Origin: Pedobacter roseus
Lineage (GTDB): Bacteria; Bacteroidota; Bacteroidia; Sphingobacteriales; Sphingobacteriaceae
Assembly: GCF_014395225.1 (NCBI RefSeq)
Contig: NZ_CP060723.1
Coordinates: 2,294,001-2,358,000, forward strand
Direction: 5' to 3'
Length of the DNA: 64,000 nucleotides
Shown here: positions 25,369-34,894 of the stretch, in pieces
Position numbering within the stretch: the first letter of the stretch is position 1
How the letters are laid out: every line of letters starts with the position of its first letter
Made by a program: the position numbers and the translations under genes
Notes under the pieces: model-generated
Told to the model about the DNA's origin: nothing
The model's input: only the letters and a program-made list of their open reading frames with translations
Databases searched by the model: none

Positions 25369-25980
25369 ATGCAGAATACAGCTATACTTCCATTATTTTA
25401 TCTTCCGCCAGTAGGTTATTTTAGTTTATTGCAAAAGCTGGGAGAGGATTTTTTAATTGAAAAACATGAACATTTAGCCAAGCAGACTTACCGTAACAGG
25501 GCCAGTATTTATTCGCCCAATGGCAAACTTGATATTACCGTTCCGGTGGTTAAAGGCGCTAAAACACATACGAAAATGAAGGATGTACGGATTAGTTACG
25601 ATTTTAACTGGCAGCGTTTGCATTGGTTAAGTTTAGAAAGCTGTTACCGGAGTTCTGCTTATTTCGAGTTTTACGAAGATGAACTCTCGCGTTTTTATAC
25701 AAACAAATTCGAATTTCTGTTCGATTATAATTTCGAACTTTTAGAGTGGCTGAACAAAAAGCTAAAATTGAATAAAAATTTTGAGGTAACTGGCGAATAT
25801 TTTGACGACATTAAACCGGAATTGGATTTCCGTTCTATTATGAACCCTAAAAAACAGGAAGATATTGTAAACAATAAGTCCTATTATCAGGTTTTTGAAG
25901 ATAAACATCAATTTTTACCCAACTTAAGTATCGTTGATCTGTTATTTAACCAGGGCCCCCAAGCCCGGCTATATTTGTAA
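25369..25980 (+). CDS. WbqC family protein
   Basis: The 203-residue product matches WbqC: the LPLFYLPPVGYFSLLQ start, KQTYRNRASIYSPNGKLDIT near 38, IPV-like VPVVKGAKTHTKMKDV near 62 and the WQRLHWLSLESCYRSSAYF signature near 85. The family occurs with surface polysaccharide genes but the reaction is unproven. The corA gene starts 3 bases after its stop. The divergent acyltransferase and GT2 genes reinforce an envelope context. Confidence 0.85.
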   Translation: MQNTAILPLFYLPPVGYFSLLQKLGEDFLIEKHEHLAKQTYRNRASIYSPNGKLDITVPVVKGAKTHTKMKDVRISYDFNWQRLHWLSLESCYRSSAYFEFYEDELSRFYTNKFEFLFDYNFELLEWLNKKLKLNKNFEVTGEYFDDIKPELDFRSIMNPKKQEDIVNNKSYYQVFEDKHQFLPNLSIVDLLFNQGPQARLYL

Positions 25981-25983
25981 TAT

Positions 25984-27105
25984 ATGGGAAAAAACAAGCC
26001 ACGTAACCGTCATAAACACTATAAAGTTCCAGCGCCGGGCACTAGTCCGGGTTTGTACGCCATCGATGAAGAGGCGTTAAAGCCACTCATTGTACTGCAT
26101 ACTTATAATGATAGGAGTTATAAGAAAACCGAGCTGGAAAATATCAATAACATTGATAAACTGATCGAGAACAAAGATTTTTATTACTGGTTCGATATCA
26201 AAGGTTTGGCTGATCCCAATATATTTGAAACCCTATATGCTAAGCTAGACATTAGCAGGCTCGTGCTTGAAGATATTACCAGTTCTTATCAGCGACCTAA
26301 ACTGGATGAATACGATAATGATAAATATATTTTTTCGGTAAGCAGGCATTTATATTTAGGCGAAGATAATGTGCTCTGCAATGATCAGATTTCCTTTATT
26401 TTATCAGAACGTACACTGATTACCTTCCAGGAAACTTATGCAGATTGTTTTGAACCGGTAAGGAAACGCTTAGAAATAGGGAAGGGTAATATCCGCATCG
26501 GTGGTAGCAGTTATTTGATGTATGCCATTATGGATGTAATTGTAGATAATTATTTTACGCTTTTGAATTTTTGGGGCGAAGAATTGGATGCAATTGAAGA
26601 CCGCCTATATGATCATCCTGATAAAAGGATCATGTACGATACACAGGCCATTAAAAGATCATTGATCACAATCAGGAAAGTAACCTGGCCGGAAAGAGAT
26701 AAATTGAACGATATTATCCGTACAGACAGCCCGCTAATATCCGATCTGACCAAAACCTATATGAAAGATGCTTATGACCATTGCATCCAGATCATTGATT
26801 TTATAGAATCGTTAAAGGAGATTGCCTCGGCCAATATTGATATGAATTTATCGATCATCAGTAACCGGATGAACGAGATTATGAAGGTATTGACCATTAT
26901 TTCGTCGATATTTATTCCATTAACCTTTATTGCAGGGATTTACGGAATGAATTTTAGCAGGGAAGATCCGGCAACAGGAAAAATACTAAAAGATAATATG
27001 CCTGAGTTGTATGCGGCACATGGTTATTTATACACCTGGATTGTGATGGCTGTGATTGCAGTTTTACAGGTGATCTATTTTTGGCGTAAAGGTTGGTTTA
27101 AATAA
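25984..27105 (+). CDS. corA: Magnesium/cobalt transporter CorA
   Basis: The 373-residue product has the large cytoplasmic alpha/beta domain (about 40-290) and two C-terminal membrane helices. The selectivity motif is present as IYGMNFSR in the loop after the first helix, and the FIPLTFIAGIYG gate is intact. It is a pentameric Mg2+ channel of the inner membrane. A ParDE module and then mgtE follow on the same strand, so two unrelated magnesium uptake genes are within 2 kb. Confidence 0.94.
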   Translation: MGKNKPRNRHKHYKVPAPGTSPGLYAIDEEALKPLIVLHTYNDRSYKKTELENINNIDKLIENKDFYYWFDIKGLADPNIFETLYAKLDISRLVLEDITSSYQRPKLDEYDNDKYIFSVSRHLYLGEDNVLCNDQISFILSERTLITFQETYADCFEPVRKRLEIGKGNIRIGGSSYLMYAIMDVIVDNYFTLLNFWGEELDAIEDRLYDHPDKRIMYDTQAIKRSLITIRKVTWPERDKLNDIIRTDSPLISDLTKTYMKDAYDHCIQIIDFIESLKEIASANIDMNLSIISNRMNEIMKVLTIISSIFIPLTFIAGIYGMNFSREDPATGKILKDNMPELYAAHGYLYTWIVMAVIAVLQVIYFWRKGWFK

Positions 27106-27123
27106 AATTTTATTTTTAAAATG

Positions 27124-27138
27124 TACCAGTTTTTGGTA
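27124..27138 (+). promoter_or_regulatory. Candidate ParD operator upstream of parDE
   Basis: TACCA at 27124-27128 and TGGTA at 27134-27138 form a small inverted repeat about 30 bases before the parD start. ParD-type antitoxins bind short palindromes near their own promoter. The repeat is short, so this is tentative. Confidence 0.3.
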
Positions 27139-27166
27139 ACTTTAGTAAAATTTTAATATTAAAACA

Positions 27167-27418
27167 ATGGGACGAAATACATCTATGGCTTTAGGAGATC
27201 ATTTTGAAAATTTTGTTGATGAAAGAATTTCCGAAGGAAGATTTAAAAATGCAAGTGAGGTTATTCGGGCAGGGTTAAGATTATTGGAAGATGAAGAAAA
27301 TAAAATCAAAATTTTAAAAGAAGCGCTTCAGGTGGGAATTGATAGTGGAATGGTTAAGGACTTTGATCCGAAAAAACATCTTGAAATGTTGAAAGCCAAA
27401 AAGAGGAAAAATGGCTAA
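27167..27418 (+). CDS. parD: ParD-like antitoxin (ribbon-helix-helix)
   Basis: The 83-residue product starts MGRNTSMALGDHFENFV, a ribbon-helix-helix DNA-binding segment, followed by SEGRFKNASEVIRAGLRLLE, the family hallmark, and a charged C-terminal toxin-binding tail. It should repress its own operon and neutralise the ParE encoded next. The frames overlap by 8 bases, as usual in toxin-antitoxin pairs. Confidence 0.88.
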   Translation: MGRNTSMALGDHFENFVDERISEGRFKNASEVIRAGLRLLEDEENKIKILKEALQVGIDSGMVKDFDPKKHLEMLKAKKRKNG

Positions 27419-27713
27419 GTTCTCTCTCAGTAACAAAGCGATTGAAGATTTAAGTGAAATTTGGGATTACACTTATGATATTTGGTCTGAAAATCAAGCA
27501 GATAAATATTATAAGCTATTGATTGGATTTTGTACTCAGATTGCAAAGAAACCTGAAATAGGTAGAAATTATAAGGAGACAAACCAAAATGTATTAGGAT
27601 TCAAAGCTGGTGAACATATCATTTTCTATCTGATAATTGATAATGGAGAAATCGAAATAGCTAGGATTTTACATGCTAAGATGGATTTAGGATCTAAAAT
27701 GTCAGAACTTTAA
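27411..27713 (+). CDS. parE: ParE/RelE-superfamily toxin
   Basis: The 100-residue product shows the ParE pattern FSLSNKAIEDLSEIWDYT at the start, a central AKKPEIGRNYKE helix and the C-terminal HIIFYLIIDNGEIEIARILHAKMD strand pair. ParE toxins poison DNA gyrase; RelE relatives cut mRNA at the ribosome, and family resemblance favours ParE. The start overlaps parD by 8 bases, giving coupled translation. The module sits between two magnesium transporters. Confidence 0.87.
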   Translation: MAKFSLSNKAIEDLSEIWDYTYDIWSENQADKYYKLLIGFCTQIAKKPEIGRNYKETNQNVLGFKAGEHIIFYLIIDNGEIEIARILHAKMDLGSKMSEL

Positions 27714-27805
27714 TTATACTGTGAATAACTAGCATTAAAAATCAATTATTGTAAAAAATCAATTTTTAATATTTGTAGCTTTAGGGCGTTTTGGTTAGGT
27801 TATAG

Positions 27806-29155
27806 ATGCAGTCATTCGAAATAGATAAAAGCGACGTACTCAAGGTTAAAAATGCAATTTTAGCTGGCGATGAAACTTTAAAAATAGTTTTAGAGGAATA
27901 CCATGCCTCAGAAATAGCAATTTTGTTCGAACGTTTGGATAAATCCGAACAGCGGCATATCATAAACCTTCTTCCGGCAGAGATCGCTTCCGAAATTATT
28001 TCGGAAATGGATGAAGAATCCCACCCGGAGGATTTACTCTTTGAGCTTCACCCCGATAAACGTACCGAAATTGTTGAGGAGTTGGATTATGATGATGCAA
28101 CAGATATTATTTCGCAACTGGAAGACCACGAGCAGAAAGAAATTCTGGAAGATCTGACCGAAGATCATGCTTCAGAAATCAGGAACCTTTTAACCTACGA
28201 CGAAAAAACCGCCGGTGGTTTGATGAACACAGAACTGATTTGTGTAAACATCAACCTCACCAAAAAAGACGCGATAGACGAGATTATTCGTCAGAGCGAG
28301 GAAATGGAAGAGTTTTATACCATTTATGTGGTAGATGACGAGGAGATTTTTAAAGGTATTGTTTCGTTAAAAGATATCATCAAGGCAAAACACAATGCCA
28401 AAATAACCGAACTGGTTAAAATAGATGCCGTTTATGTTCATCCTGATACCGACCAGGAAGAAGTGGCCAATTTGATTTCTCAATATAACTTAACCAGTAT
28501 TCCGGTAATAGACGAACACCAGAAATTATTGGGACGGGTAACTTTCGATGATGTGATCGATGTAATGGAGGCAGAAAGTACCGAAGATATCTTGAAAATT
28601 TCAGGGGTATCAGAAGATGAAGAATTAAGCGGTAACTGGGTAGAAGCGGTGAAATCGCGTTTGCCATGGTTAATTATCAATCTCGGTACGGCTTTTTTAG
28701 CTTCATCAGTAGTGCGTTATTTCGATCCGACCATTAAACTGATTCCTTCTTTAGCAGCCTACATGACCATCATTGCCGGAATGGGCGGAAATGCAGCTAC
28801 CCAGGCACTTGCCGTAACGGTGAGGCGTATTTCACTTTACGATTTAACGGATAAACAAGCCTACCGAACGGTTTTAAAAGAGTTTACTGTTGGGTTAATC
28901 AACGGTGCATCTAACGGAATAATCGTATTTATTTTTGCTTTCTTTTTCGATGGAAACCCGATGCTCGGCTTGGTTATCTTCCTGGCTATGACGGGTAATC
29001 TGATCATTGCAGGCATCACCGGTGCAGGTATCCCGCTTATTTTAAAAAGGGTAGGTATCGATCCTGCCATTGCATCATCTATAATTATTACTACTTTTAC
29101 CGACGTTTTTGGTTTCCTGTTAATTTTAGGATTGGCCAGCAAACTTTTACTATAA
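27806..29155 (+). CDS. mgtE: Magnesium transporter MgtE
   Basis: The 449-residue product has the helical N-domain (about 20-130, SEIISEMDEESHPEDL), two CBS domains (about 135-255) and five membrane helices with the conserved MTIIAGMGGNAATQALAVTV segment near 325 and the carboxyl GADGAGIP-like ITGAGIPLILKR near 405. MgtE is a dimeric channel gated by cytoplasmic Mg2+. It is redundant with corA upstream. No terminator is evident between corA and mgtE, so the TA module may be expressed in the same region. Confidence 0.94.
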   Translation: MQSFEIDKSDVLKVKNAILAGDETLKIVLEEYHASEIAILFERLDKSEQRHIINLLPAEIASEIISEMDEESHPEDLLFELHPDKRTEIVEELDYDDATDIISQLEDHEQKEILEDLTEDHASEIRNLLTYDEKTAGGLMNTELICVNINLTKKDAIDEIIRQSEEMEEFYTIYVVDDEEIFKGIVSLKDIIKAKHNAKITELVKIDAVYVHPDTDQEEVANLISQYNLTSIPVIDEHQKLLGRVTFDDVIDVMEAESTEDILKISGVSEDEELSGNWVEAVKSRLPWLIINLGTAFLASSVVRYFDPTIKLIPSLAAYMTIIAGMGGNAATQALAVTVRRISLYDLTDKQAYRTVLKEFTVGLINGASNGIIVFIFAFFFDGNPMLGLVIFLAMTGNLIIAGITGAGIPLILKRVGIDPAIASSIIITTFTDVFGFLLILGLASKLLL

Positions 29156-29264
29156 TCAGGATCTGCTTGATTTTTGGATTTCGGGATCTTCATCCGAAAG
29201 ACTGAATGCAGTACCTGTTAATTAACTAAGACGAATAAAATTAAATCTGTAAAATCTGATCCAC

Positions 29265-30266
29265 ATGCAAACAACAAGACACGATTGGACAAAAGAAGAA
29301 ATATACGAAATTTATAACAGGCCATTTTTGGATCTGGTTTACGAAGCTGCTAGCATCCACAGAGAGAATAAAGATTACAATGAAGTTCAGGTAAGTTCAT
29401 TAATCTCGATCAAAACCGGAGGTTGTGCCGAAGATTGTTCATATTGCCCGCAAGCTGCCCGTTACCATACCGAATTAGAAGTACAGCCTTTAATGCAGGT
29501 TGGCCAGGTGGTTAGTGCTGCAGTTAAAGCTAAAGAAGGTGGAGCATCACGTTTGTGTATGGGGGCTGCCTGGCGCGAAGTACGCGATAACCGTGATTTC
29601 GACCGTGTAATTGAAATGGTTAAAGCAGTAAATGATATGGATATGGAAGTTTGCTGTACTTTGGGCATGCTTACTGAAAATCAGGCACAACGTTTAGCTG
29701 ATGCTGGTTTATATGCTTATAACCACAATATTGATACTTCTGAAGATGATTATAAACGCATCATCTCAACCAGAACTTATGATGACCGTTTAAATACCAT
29801 AAAAAACGTACGTAAAGCCAAATTAACAGTTTGTAGCGGAGGTATTATCGGCTTAGGCGAAACGGTTGAAGATCGTGTTTCGATGTTGCAAACCTTATCA
29901 AATATGGAGAAACACCCTGAATCGGTACCGGTTAATGCCTTGGTTCCGGTAAAAGGAACTCCATTGGAAAATCAGCCACGTGTTCCAATTTGGGATATGG
30001 TGAGGATGATTGCTACAGCACGTATTGTTATGCCAAATTCGGTAGTGCGTTTATCCGCAGGTAGAAATGAGATGAGTACTTTAGAGCAGGCTTTTTGCTT
30101 TATGGCGGGTGCAAGTTCTATTTTTGCAGGCGATAAATTACTAACTACGCCAAATCCTGCCTTTGTAGATGATATGGCCATGTTTGAACTATTAGGCTTA
30201 AAAACCCGCGATGCCTTTAAAAACGGTCGCCCGGCGAATACAAGAATTGCAGAAGAAACTGTTTAA
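29265..30266 (+). CDS. bioB: Biotin synthase
   Basis: The 333-residue product is a radical SAM enzyme with CAEDCSYC at about 53-60 binding the catalytic 4Fe-4S cluster, and [22 protein letters not shown] and [11 protein letters not shown] blocks typical of BioB; the second-cluster ligand Arg near 260 lies in VVRLSAGR. It inserts sulfur into dethiobiotin. No other biotin gene is in the window. A clear terminator follows. Confidence 0.96.
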   Translation: MQTTRHDWTKEEIYEIYNRPFLDLVYEAASIHRENKDYNEVQVSSLISIKTGGCAEDCSYCPQAARYHTELEVQPLMQVGQVVSAAVKAKEGGASRLCMGAAWREVRDNRDFDRVIEMVKAVNDMDMEVCCTLGMLTENQAQRLADAGLYAYNHNIDTSEDDYKRIISTRTYDDRLNTIKNVRKAKLTVCSGGIIGLGETVEDRVSMLQTLSNMEKHPESVPVNALVPVKGTPLENQPRVPIWDMVRMIATARIVMPNSVVRLSAGRNEMSTLEQAFCFMAGASSIFAGDKLLTTPNPAFVDDMAMFELLGLKTRDAFKNGRPANTRIAEETV

Positions 30267-30284
30267 TCAGAAAATATAATCAAT

Positions 30285-30316
30285 AAAAAAAGTCCCGATT
30301 TTCTCGGGACTTTTTT
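30285..30316. terminator. Terminator between bioB and ohr
   Basis: AAAAAAGTCCCGA at 30286-30298 pairs with TCGGGACTTTTTT at 30304-30316 across a 5-base loop, with A-run and T-run on the two flanks, so it can serve both converging genes. Confidence 0.9.
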
Positions 30317-30354
30317 GTTTCTGGACCATCGGTAATTTCAAGTCAGACGCTTTA

Positions 30355-30765
30355 CTATACCGCAGTTACCCTTACTTCAATATTTCCTTTGGTTGCCTTA
30401 GAATATGGACAGGCCCGGTGTGCTTTATCGGCTAAGGATTGTGCTTCTTCATGAGAGATTCCAGGGATATGCACATCCAGATCAGCCGAAAGTGCAAATG
30501 AGTTCCCATCCTTATTAAACGAAACCAATACCTTAACGTTAGCTTCGCTAACATCAACACCTTCGCGTTCGGCTATAGAACCTAAAGCGCCTAAATAACA
30601 TGGTCCCCATGCTGCTGCAAATAATTCTTCAGGGTTGGTTGCACCACCTTGTCCACCCAGTTCTTTTGGTTTTCTTAACTCGAAATCTAAAATTCCATCA
30701 CTCGATTTAACGTGTCCGTCTCTTCCTCCAGTAGCTGTAACTTCAGCCGTATATAGCTTTTCCAT
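30355..30765 (-). CDS. Organic hydroperoxide resistance protein (Ohr/OsmC family)
   Basis: The 136-residue product has the Ohr pair of reactive cysteines, Cys56 in AAWGPCYLGAL and Cys119 in HRACPYSKATKGN, with the catalytic arginine in TATGGRDGHVKS. Ohr reduces organic and fatty acid hydroperoxides with lipoyl cofactors. OhrR, its usual regulator, is not adjacent. The start is ATG 30765. Confidence 0.92.
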   Translation of the reverse strand: MEKLYTAEVTATGGRDGHVKSSDGILDFELRKPKELGGQGGATNPEELFAAAWGPCYLGALGSIAEREGVDVSEANVKVLVSFNKDGNSFALSADLDVHIPGISHEEAQSLADKAHRACPYSKATKGNIEVRVTAV

Positions 30766-31168
30766 AATAATATTCTTAATTGATTTAGATTAACAAATTA
30801 TAGTTGTCTTTGTTTTTATATACTCCAAAGACTGCTTAAACATACTGTAGAGCGTGTAAATGACAATTGTATTGATATATTATAGTCATTTCATGTAAAA
30901 AACCAGGTGTTTCATCCGCTAATCAGCACTAAAAATCTAAATTAAATGAGTACATCAATTATTGTAGGATAGACTAGGATAATTTAAATATGCTTAAAAA
31001 TCAATTGATTACAGCTGTTTATTCTGTGGGGTTAGTGAAAGCGATGGTTGATTATACTCATTTATCTGTATTGGGTTTCGTGTAAAAAAGTATGGCTTTA
31101 CCTTGACAACAATGCGCTGAACATACTAAAACGATATTTTTATATCATCACTGTTTAAAATCATCCCG
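30766..31168. other. 403-base gap with one possible short frame
   Basis: The gap separates ohr and the T9SS adhesin. A 31-codon frame at 30990-31085 (start MLKNQLITAVYS) is too weak to call. TTGACA at 31103-31108 with TATTTTTA further down at about 31135 is a plausible promoter for the adhesin gene, matching the -33 and -7 consensus with one mismatch. No repeat or RNA is recognised. Confidence 0.4.
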
Positions 31169-33586
31169 TTGTTAAATCGATTGTTTCTGATGTTGCTTAT
31201 AGCAAGTTTTGCTATGCCATCTAAATTATGTGCGCAATCCTCTCCGGATAATATCGGATTTGAAAATGGAAATTTTCAGAACTGGAAGATTTATGCAGGT
31301 TCTATTGCCATCGAAAATAATCAGAATGTAGTTACAATGAATGAAGTACCCAAAGCAATTTCGGGAAGGCATACCATTATCAGCAACAAAAATCTGGTAG
31401 ATCCCTACGGTGGTTTTCATTTGATTCCACCTTCTGGCGGAAACTATTCAGTTAAATTGGGAAATAACGTTAGCGGTGCACAGATTGATGGAATATCTTA
31501 CCTGATGACTGTTCCGGCTGATCAACCAGAATTTACGCTAACCTACCAATATGCGGTTGTTTTAGAAGATCCGGATCACCAGCCATTTGAACAACCCCGT
31601 TTTATTGCCAGAATAAAAGATGTAGAGAAGAATGAATACATTCCATGCGCCTCGTTTGAATATGTAGCTACTTCATCATTGCCAGGTTTCAAAAAATCAG
31701 CGGAGTACGAAAGTGTTATTTATAAAGATTGGTCGCCGGTAACCATTAATTTATCGGGTTATCAGGGTAAACAATTGCTTGTCGAATTTATCAGTACCGA
31801 TTGTTCAAGGGGGCAACACTTTGGATATGCCTATGTAGATATCAATAATGTGTATGGTGATTTAGTTACCGGCAGTACTTATTGTGCCAGTGCCGATGCC
31901 GTTAGCTTATCCGGCCCCAGTGGTTACCAAACCTACAATTGGTATAGTGCAGACCGGACAATCAACTATGGTTCCGGACAGTCGATCAATATTAAACCGA
32001 AACCTGCCGATGGTTCGCGTATCCTGCTTGATATAGTGCCATACACAGGCTTTGGCTGCCCAAGTACAGTAAGTACGGTAATTCATGGGATAGACTATGA
32101 ACTTAAGGTTTTAAATAAAGATGTAGTGTGCCAAGGTGCTGAGATTAACCTTTTAGATCCGAAATATATTCTCAATAAATCAGAAGGTTTTACTTATCTG
32201 GCTTATGAGGATAAAGATTTAACAAAGCCGTTAAATGGTCCGGTTAAAATAGTGGCCGATAAAACTTTTTACATTAAAGGAGGCAACAGCAAAGGCTGTG
32301 AAAGTGTGGTTCCGATTGAGATTTCGATATTTAATGCTGCAAACATCAGTACCAAAAATCCTGATGCGGTTTGTTATTCGGAAAGTGTCGATATTACAAA
32401 TGCAGCTTTATACCTTGGTAATTTAGAAGGGATTAGCAGGTCGTATTTTGCGGATGAAGCGGCTACTCAAATCGTTCCAGATCCTCAGCACATCGATAAA
32501 ACAGGAAGATATTTTATCAAACTTTCCAACCAAATGGGTTGCAGCAAAATTATTTCTATTGAAGTAAATGTTAAGGATAAGCCTGTTTTAAAAGTGACCA
32601 ATCCAGAACCAGTATGTATTGCAGCAAAAGTTGATATTACTGCTGCTAATCTCTTTTCAGGTAGTGATGCAAGTTTCAAGTACAGTTTTTATAAGGATCC
32701 GGAGTTAAGTGAGCTGCTTACCGATCCGGCACATATTGATCAATCCGGCACTTATTATGTAAAAGCGGTTAGTGCAAATGGATGTACGGTTAGTGATAAA
32801 ATCGAGGTTCGAATCAATGATCTGCCGGTGTTGCATGTTAAAAATCCTGAAGCGGCCTGCTTTCCCGACAAAGTAGATATCACCAATCCAGCGCTTTATG
32901 CTGGTTCAACAACAGGTTTAAACTATTCGTTTTTTTACGATGAGGCACTAACCAATAAGGTTACTTTTCCAAAAGCCATTACAAAGGCTGGAACTTACTA
33001 TATTAAAGCTGCAAATGATGGAGGATGTTTTACTACGGGTAAAATACAGGTGAATTTTAATACCGCTCCAATCATCGTGCTGCATAAACCAAAAGCAGTT
33101 TTTGATAATGGTTTTGTAGATTTAACAGCCTCAGAAATTACCAAAGGAAGCAGCAGCTTTATAAAGGCGGGCTATTTTGAAGATGCCTATTTAAAACGTC
33201 CAATAGCTGATCCCACAAAAGTAAACAGGGCAGGAGTTTATTATATTTCTATCCAGAACGAAAATGGATGTATAACTTCTGCTCCGATAGAGGTAGATAT
33301 TCTGCCTCAGCCCAAAATTGTTGTTCCAACGGCATTTACCCCTCAAAAAGATACCAATAACCGTTTATATCCATTTTTAGTGAGCATCCAGAAACTGATC
33401 AGTTTTAAGGTGTACAATAAATGGGGAATATTGGTTTATCAAAGCGAAAATTTAGCCAATGGCGGCTGGGACGGACAATTTAAAAGCCAGATGCAGCCTT
33501 TAGAAACCTTTTCTTGGTTCGCAGAAGGGATTGACACCTTTGGAGGGAAATTTCAGTCAAAAGGTAAAACTATACTCATATTATAA
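31169..33586 (+). CDS. T9SS type B sorted adhesin with Ig-like repeats
   Basis: The 805-residue protein starts at a TTG because the next ATG (31190) would remove the basic n-region of the signal peptide (MLNRLFLMLLIASFA). Residues 25-240 form a jelly-roll-like domain; from about 310 to 715 there are five repeats of roughly 75-80 residues with the pattern NP-x-VC-x-VDIT, then GTYYIKA and GC. The end (from VVPTAFTPQ) is a CHU_C/type B sorting domain with SFKVYNKWG and GWDGQFKS. It should be exported by type IX secretion and anchored at the surface. The PorP/SprF gene overlaps its stop. Confidence 0.87.
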   Translation: MLNRLFLMLLIASFAMPSKLCAQSSPDNIGFENGNFQNWKIYAGSIAIENNQNVVTMNEVPKAISGRHTIISNKNLVDPYGGFHLIPPSGGNYSVKLGNNVSGAQIDGISYLMTVPADQPEFTLTYQYAVVLEDPDHQPFEQPRFIARIKDVEKNEYIPCASFEYVATSSLPGFKKSAEYESVIYKDWSPVTINLSGYQGKQLLVEFISTDCSRGQHFGYAYVDINNVYGDLVTGSTYCASADAVSLSGPSGYQTYNWYSADRTINYGSGQSINIKPKPADGSRILLDIVPYTGFGCPSTVSTVIHGIDYELKVLNKDVVCQGAEINLLDPKYILNKSEGFTYLAYEDKDLTKPLNGPVKIVADKTFYIKGGNSKGCESVVPIEISIFNAANISTKNPDAVCYSESVDITNAALYLGNLEGISRSYFADEAATQIVPDPQHIDKTGRYFIKLSNQMGCSKIISIEVNVKDKPVLKVTNPEPVCIAAKVDITAANLFSGSDASFKYSFYKDPELSELLTDPAHIDQSGTYYVKAVSANGCTVSDKIEVRINDLPVLHVKNPEAACFPDKVDITNPALYAGSTTGLNYSFFYDEALTNKVTFPKAITKAGTYYIKAANDGGCFTTGKIQVNFNTAPIIVLHKPKAVFDNGFVDLTASEITKGSSSFIKAGYFEDAYLKRPIADPTKVNRAGVYYISIQNENGCITSAPIEVDILPQPKIVVPTAFTPQKDTNNRLYPFLVSIQKLISFKVYNKWGILVYQSENLANGGWDGQFKSQMQPLETFSWFAEGIDTFGGKFQSKGKTILIL

Positions 33587-34584
33587 TGCACAGACCGCTA
33601 CTCATTTTATTTTTGTGCTTAGCTACAATATGCTGTTCGGCACAGGACCCGAAGTTTTCGCAATACTTCGCGGCTCCTTTAACTTTAAATCCTGCATTTA
33701 CAGGCTTTTTTGATGGTGATTACCGGGTTGCTGCGAATACCAGGCAACAATGGGGCAATCTTGGCGATCCCTACAATACCTATAGTGTTTCAGGCGATTT
33801 GAAACTGGTCAAAGATGAAAATTTCATCAATAGTTATTTCAGCCTGGGATTGAGTGGATTGTTTGATGAATCTTTAAATAAAGCCTTAAAATCGCAATAC
33901 ATCAGTGCCAGTGTTTCTTATTATCAATATATGGATGAGCAGCATCGGTTTAAATTCGGTTTAGCGCCTCAGGTATCTTACGTTTCAAAATATTTAGATT
34001 ATAACAAACTTACTTTTGCTTCTCAATATAATGGCGATGGAGGTTTTAATAGCGCAATGCCCAATTATCTTGATTTAAAAAATGATAAAACATCATATTT
34101 CGACCTGAATATTGGTGCCAATTTTGCAGCCAGTTTCGATTATTGGAGTTTTGCCGTTGGTTATGCGCAATATCACCTTACAAAACCCCAGGAAGCTTTA
34201 TTAAGCAACAGTAACGATATTGTTTCAGCACGGAAAACCATCAATTTTGGTATGCTTTATCTGTTAAACAACAATGTTGATTTGAATGTAACAGGCGTTT
34301 ACAATGCGCAAAAAAAAAACAGAGATATGATTTTCGGAACTGTTTTAGGACTCAAACCTGGAGATGAAACCAAAATGAAGCTAAATTTTGGAATATGGTA
34401 TAAGTTTAATGAAGCTTCGTTTTATCCATATATCGGTGTGGCCATGGGGAACATCAGCGCCGGAATGAATTATACGGTTTATGGCAGTAAATTATTAAGC
34501 GCTACACCACGTACTTATGAACTCTCTTTCATTTACCGGCATAATAATTTTAAGGGTTTTAAAGTGCCTTGCCCTAGGTTTTAA
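33586..34584 (+). CDS. PorP/SprF family type IX secretion membrane protein
   Basis: The 332-residue product has a signal peptide ending near residue 20 (CCSAQ), then DPKFSQYFAAPLTLNPAFTG, the PorP/SprF signature, and amphipathic beta strands through to the C-terminus (FIYRHNNFKGF). Members form outer-membrane proteins that help export or anchor a partner T9SS cargo. The ATG at 33586 shares its A with the preceding stop, so it is translationally coupled to the adhesin and probably serves it alone. Confidence 0.9.
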   Translation: MHRPLLILFLCLATICCSAQDPKFSQYFAAPLTLNPAFTGFFDGDYRVAANTRQQWGNLGDPYNTYSVSGDLKLVKDENFINSYFSLGLSGLFDESLNKALKSQYISASVSYYQYMDEQHRFKFGLAPQVSYVSKYLDYNKLTFASQYNGDGGFNSAMPNYLDLKNDKTSYFDLNIGANFAASFDYWSFAVGYAQYHLTKPQEALLSNSNDIVSARKTINFGMLYLLNNNVDLNVTGVYNAQKKNRDMIFGTVLGLKPGDETKMKLNFGIWYKFNEASFYPYIGVAMGNISAGMNYTVYGSKLLSATPRTYELSFIYRHNNFKGFKVPCPRF

Positions 34585-34894
34585 AGATAGTTTTTCCAAT
34601 TTGATGGATCATTTTTTTATAGTAGATATTTATGGCGTATAATCTTCCGTGTTTTCTGAGCCTCCGTGGCAACTTTTAACCACCAAGGCACAAAGCTTGT
34701 TTGAAATAGTTTTTCTCTGCTCCATATCTTCCTACTTTCGGACATCTGACTCCGGACTTAATTCCGTTTTCCTGACCATTAAAAAATTAAGGACTTTAAG
34801 AATTTATCGATAAATTATAATAAGCCAGGTATTGATCATTGAACTTTGGTCATTTGATCCCCATTATCCCTTTTACATTTTCCGTCACCTATTT
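34585..34894. other. 310-base gap with degenerate repeat words
   Basis: The gap between PorP/SprF and DUF763 carries CCTCCGTGGCAAC at 34663 and ACCACCAAGGCACAAAG at 34680, relatives of the 13036-13118 repeat, and words such as CGGACATCTGACTCCGGAC at 34739. A 94-codon frame over the end of the gap and the DUF763 gene on the opposite strand is a shadow. No gene or RNA is recognised. Confidence 0.5.

Noticed and set aside
30990..31085. 31-codon frame MLKNQLITAVYS
   Set aside because: Too short, no family, no supporting spacing or terminator.
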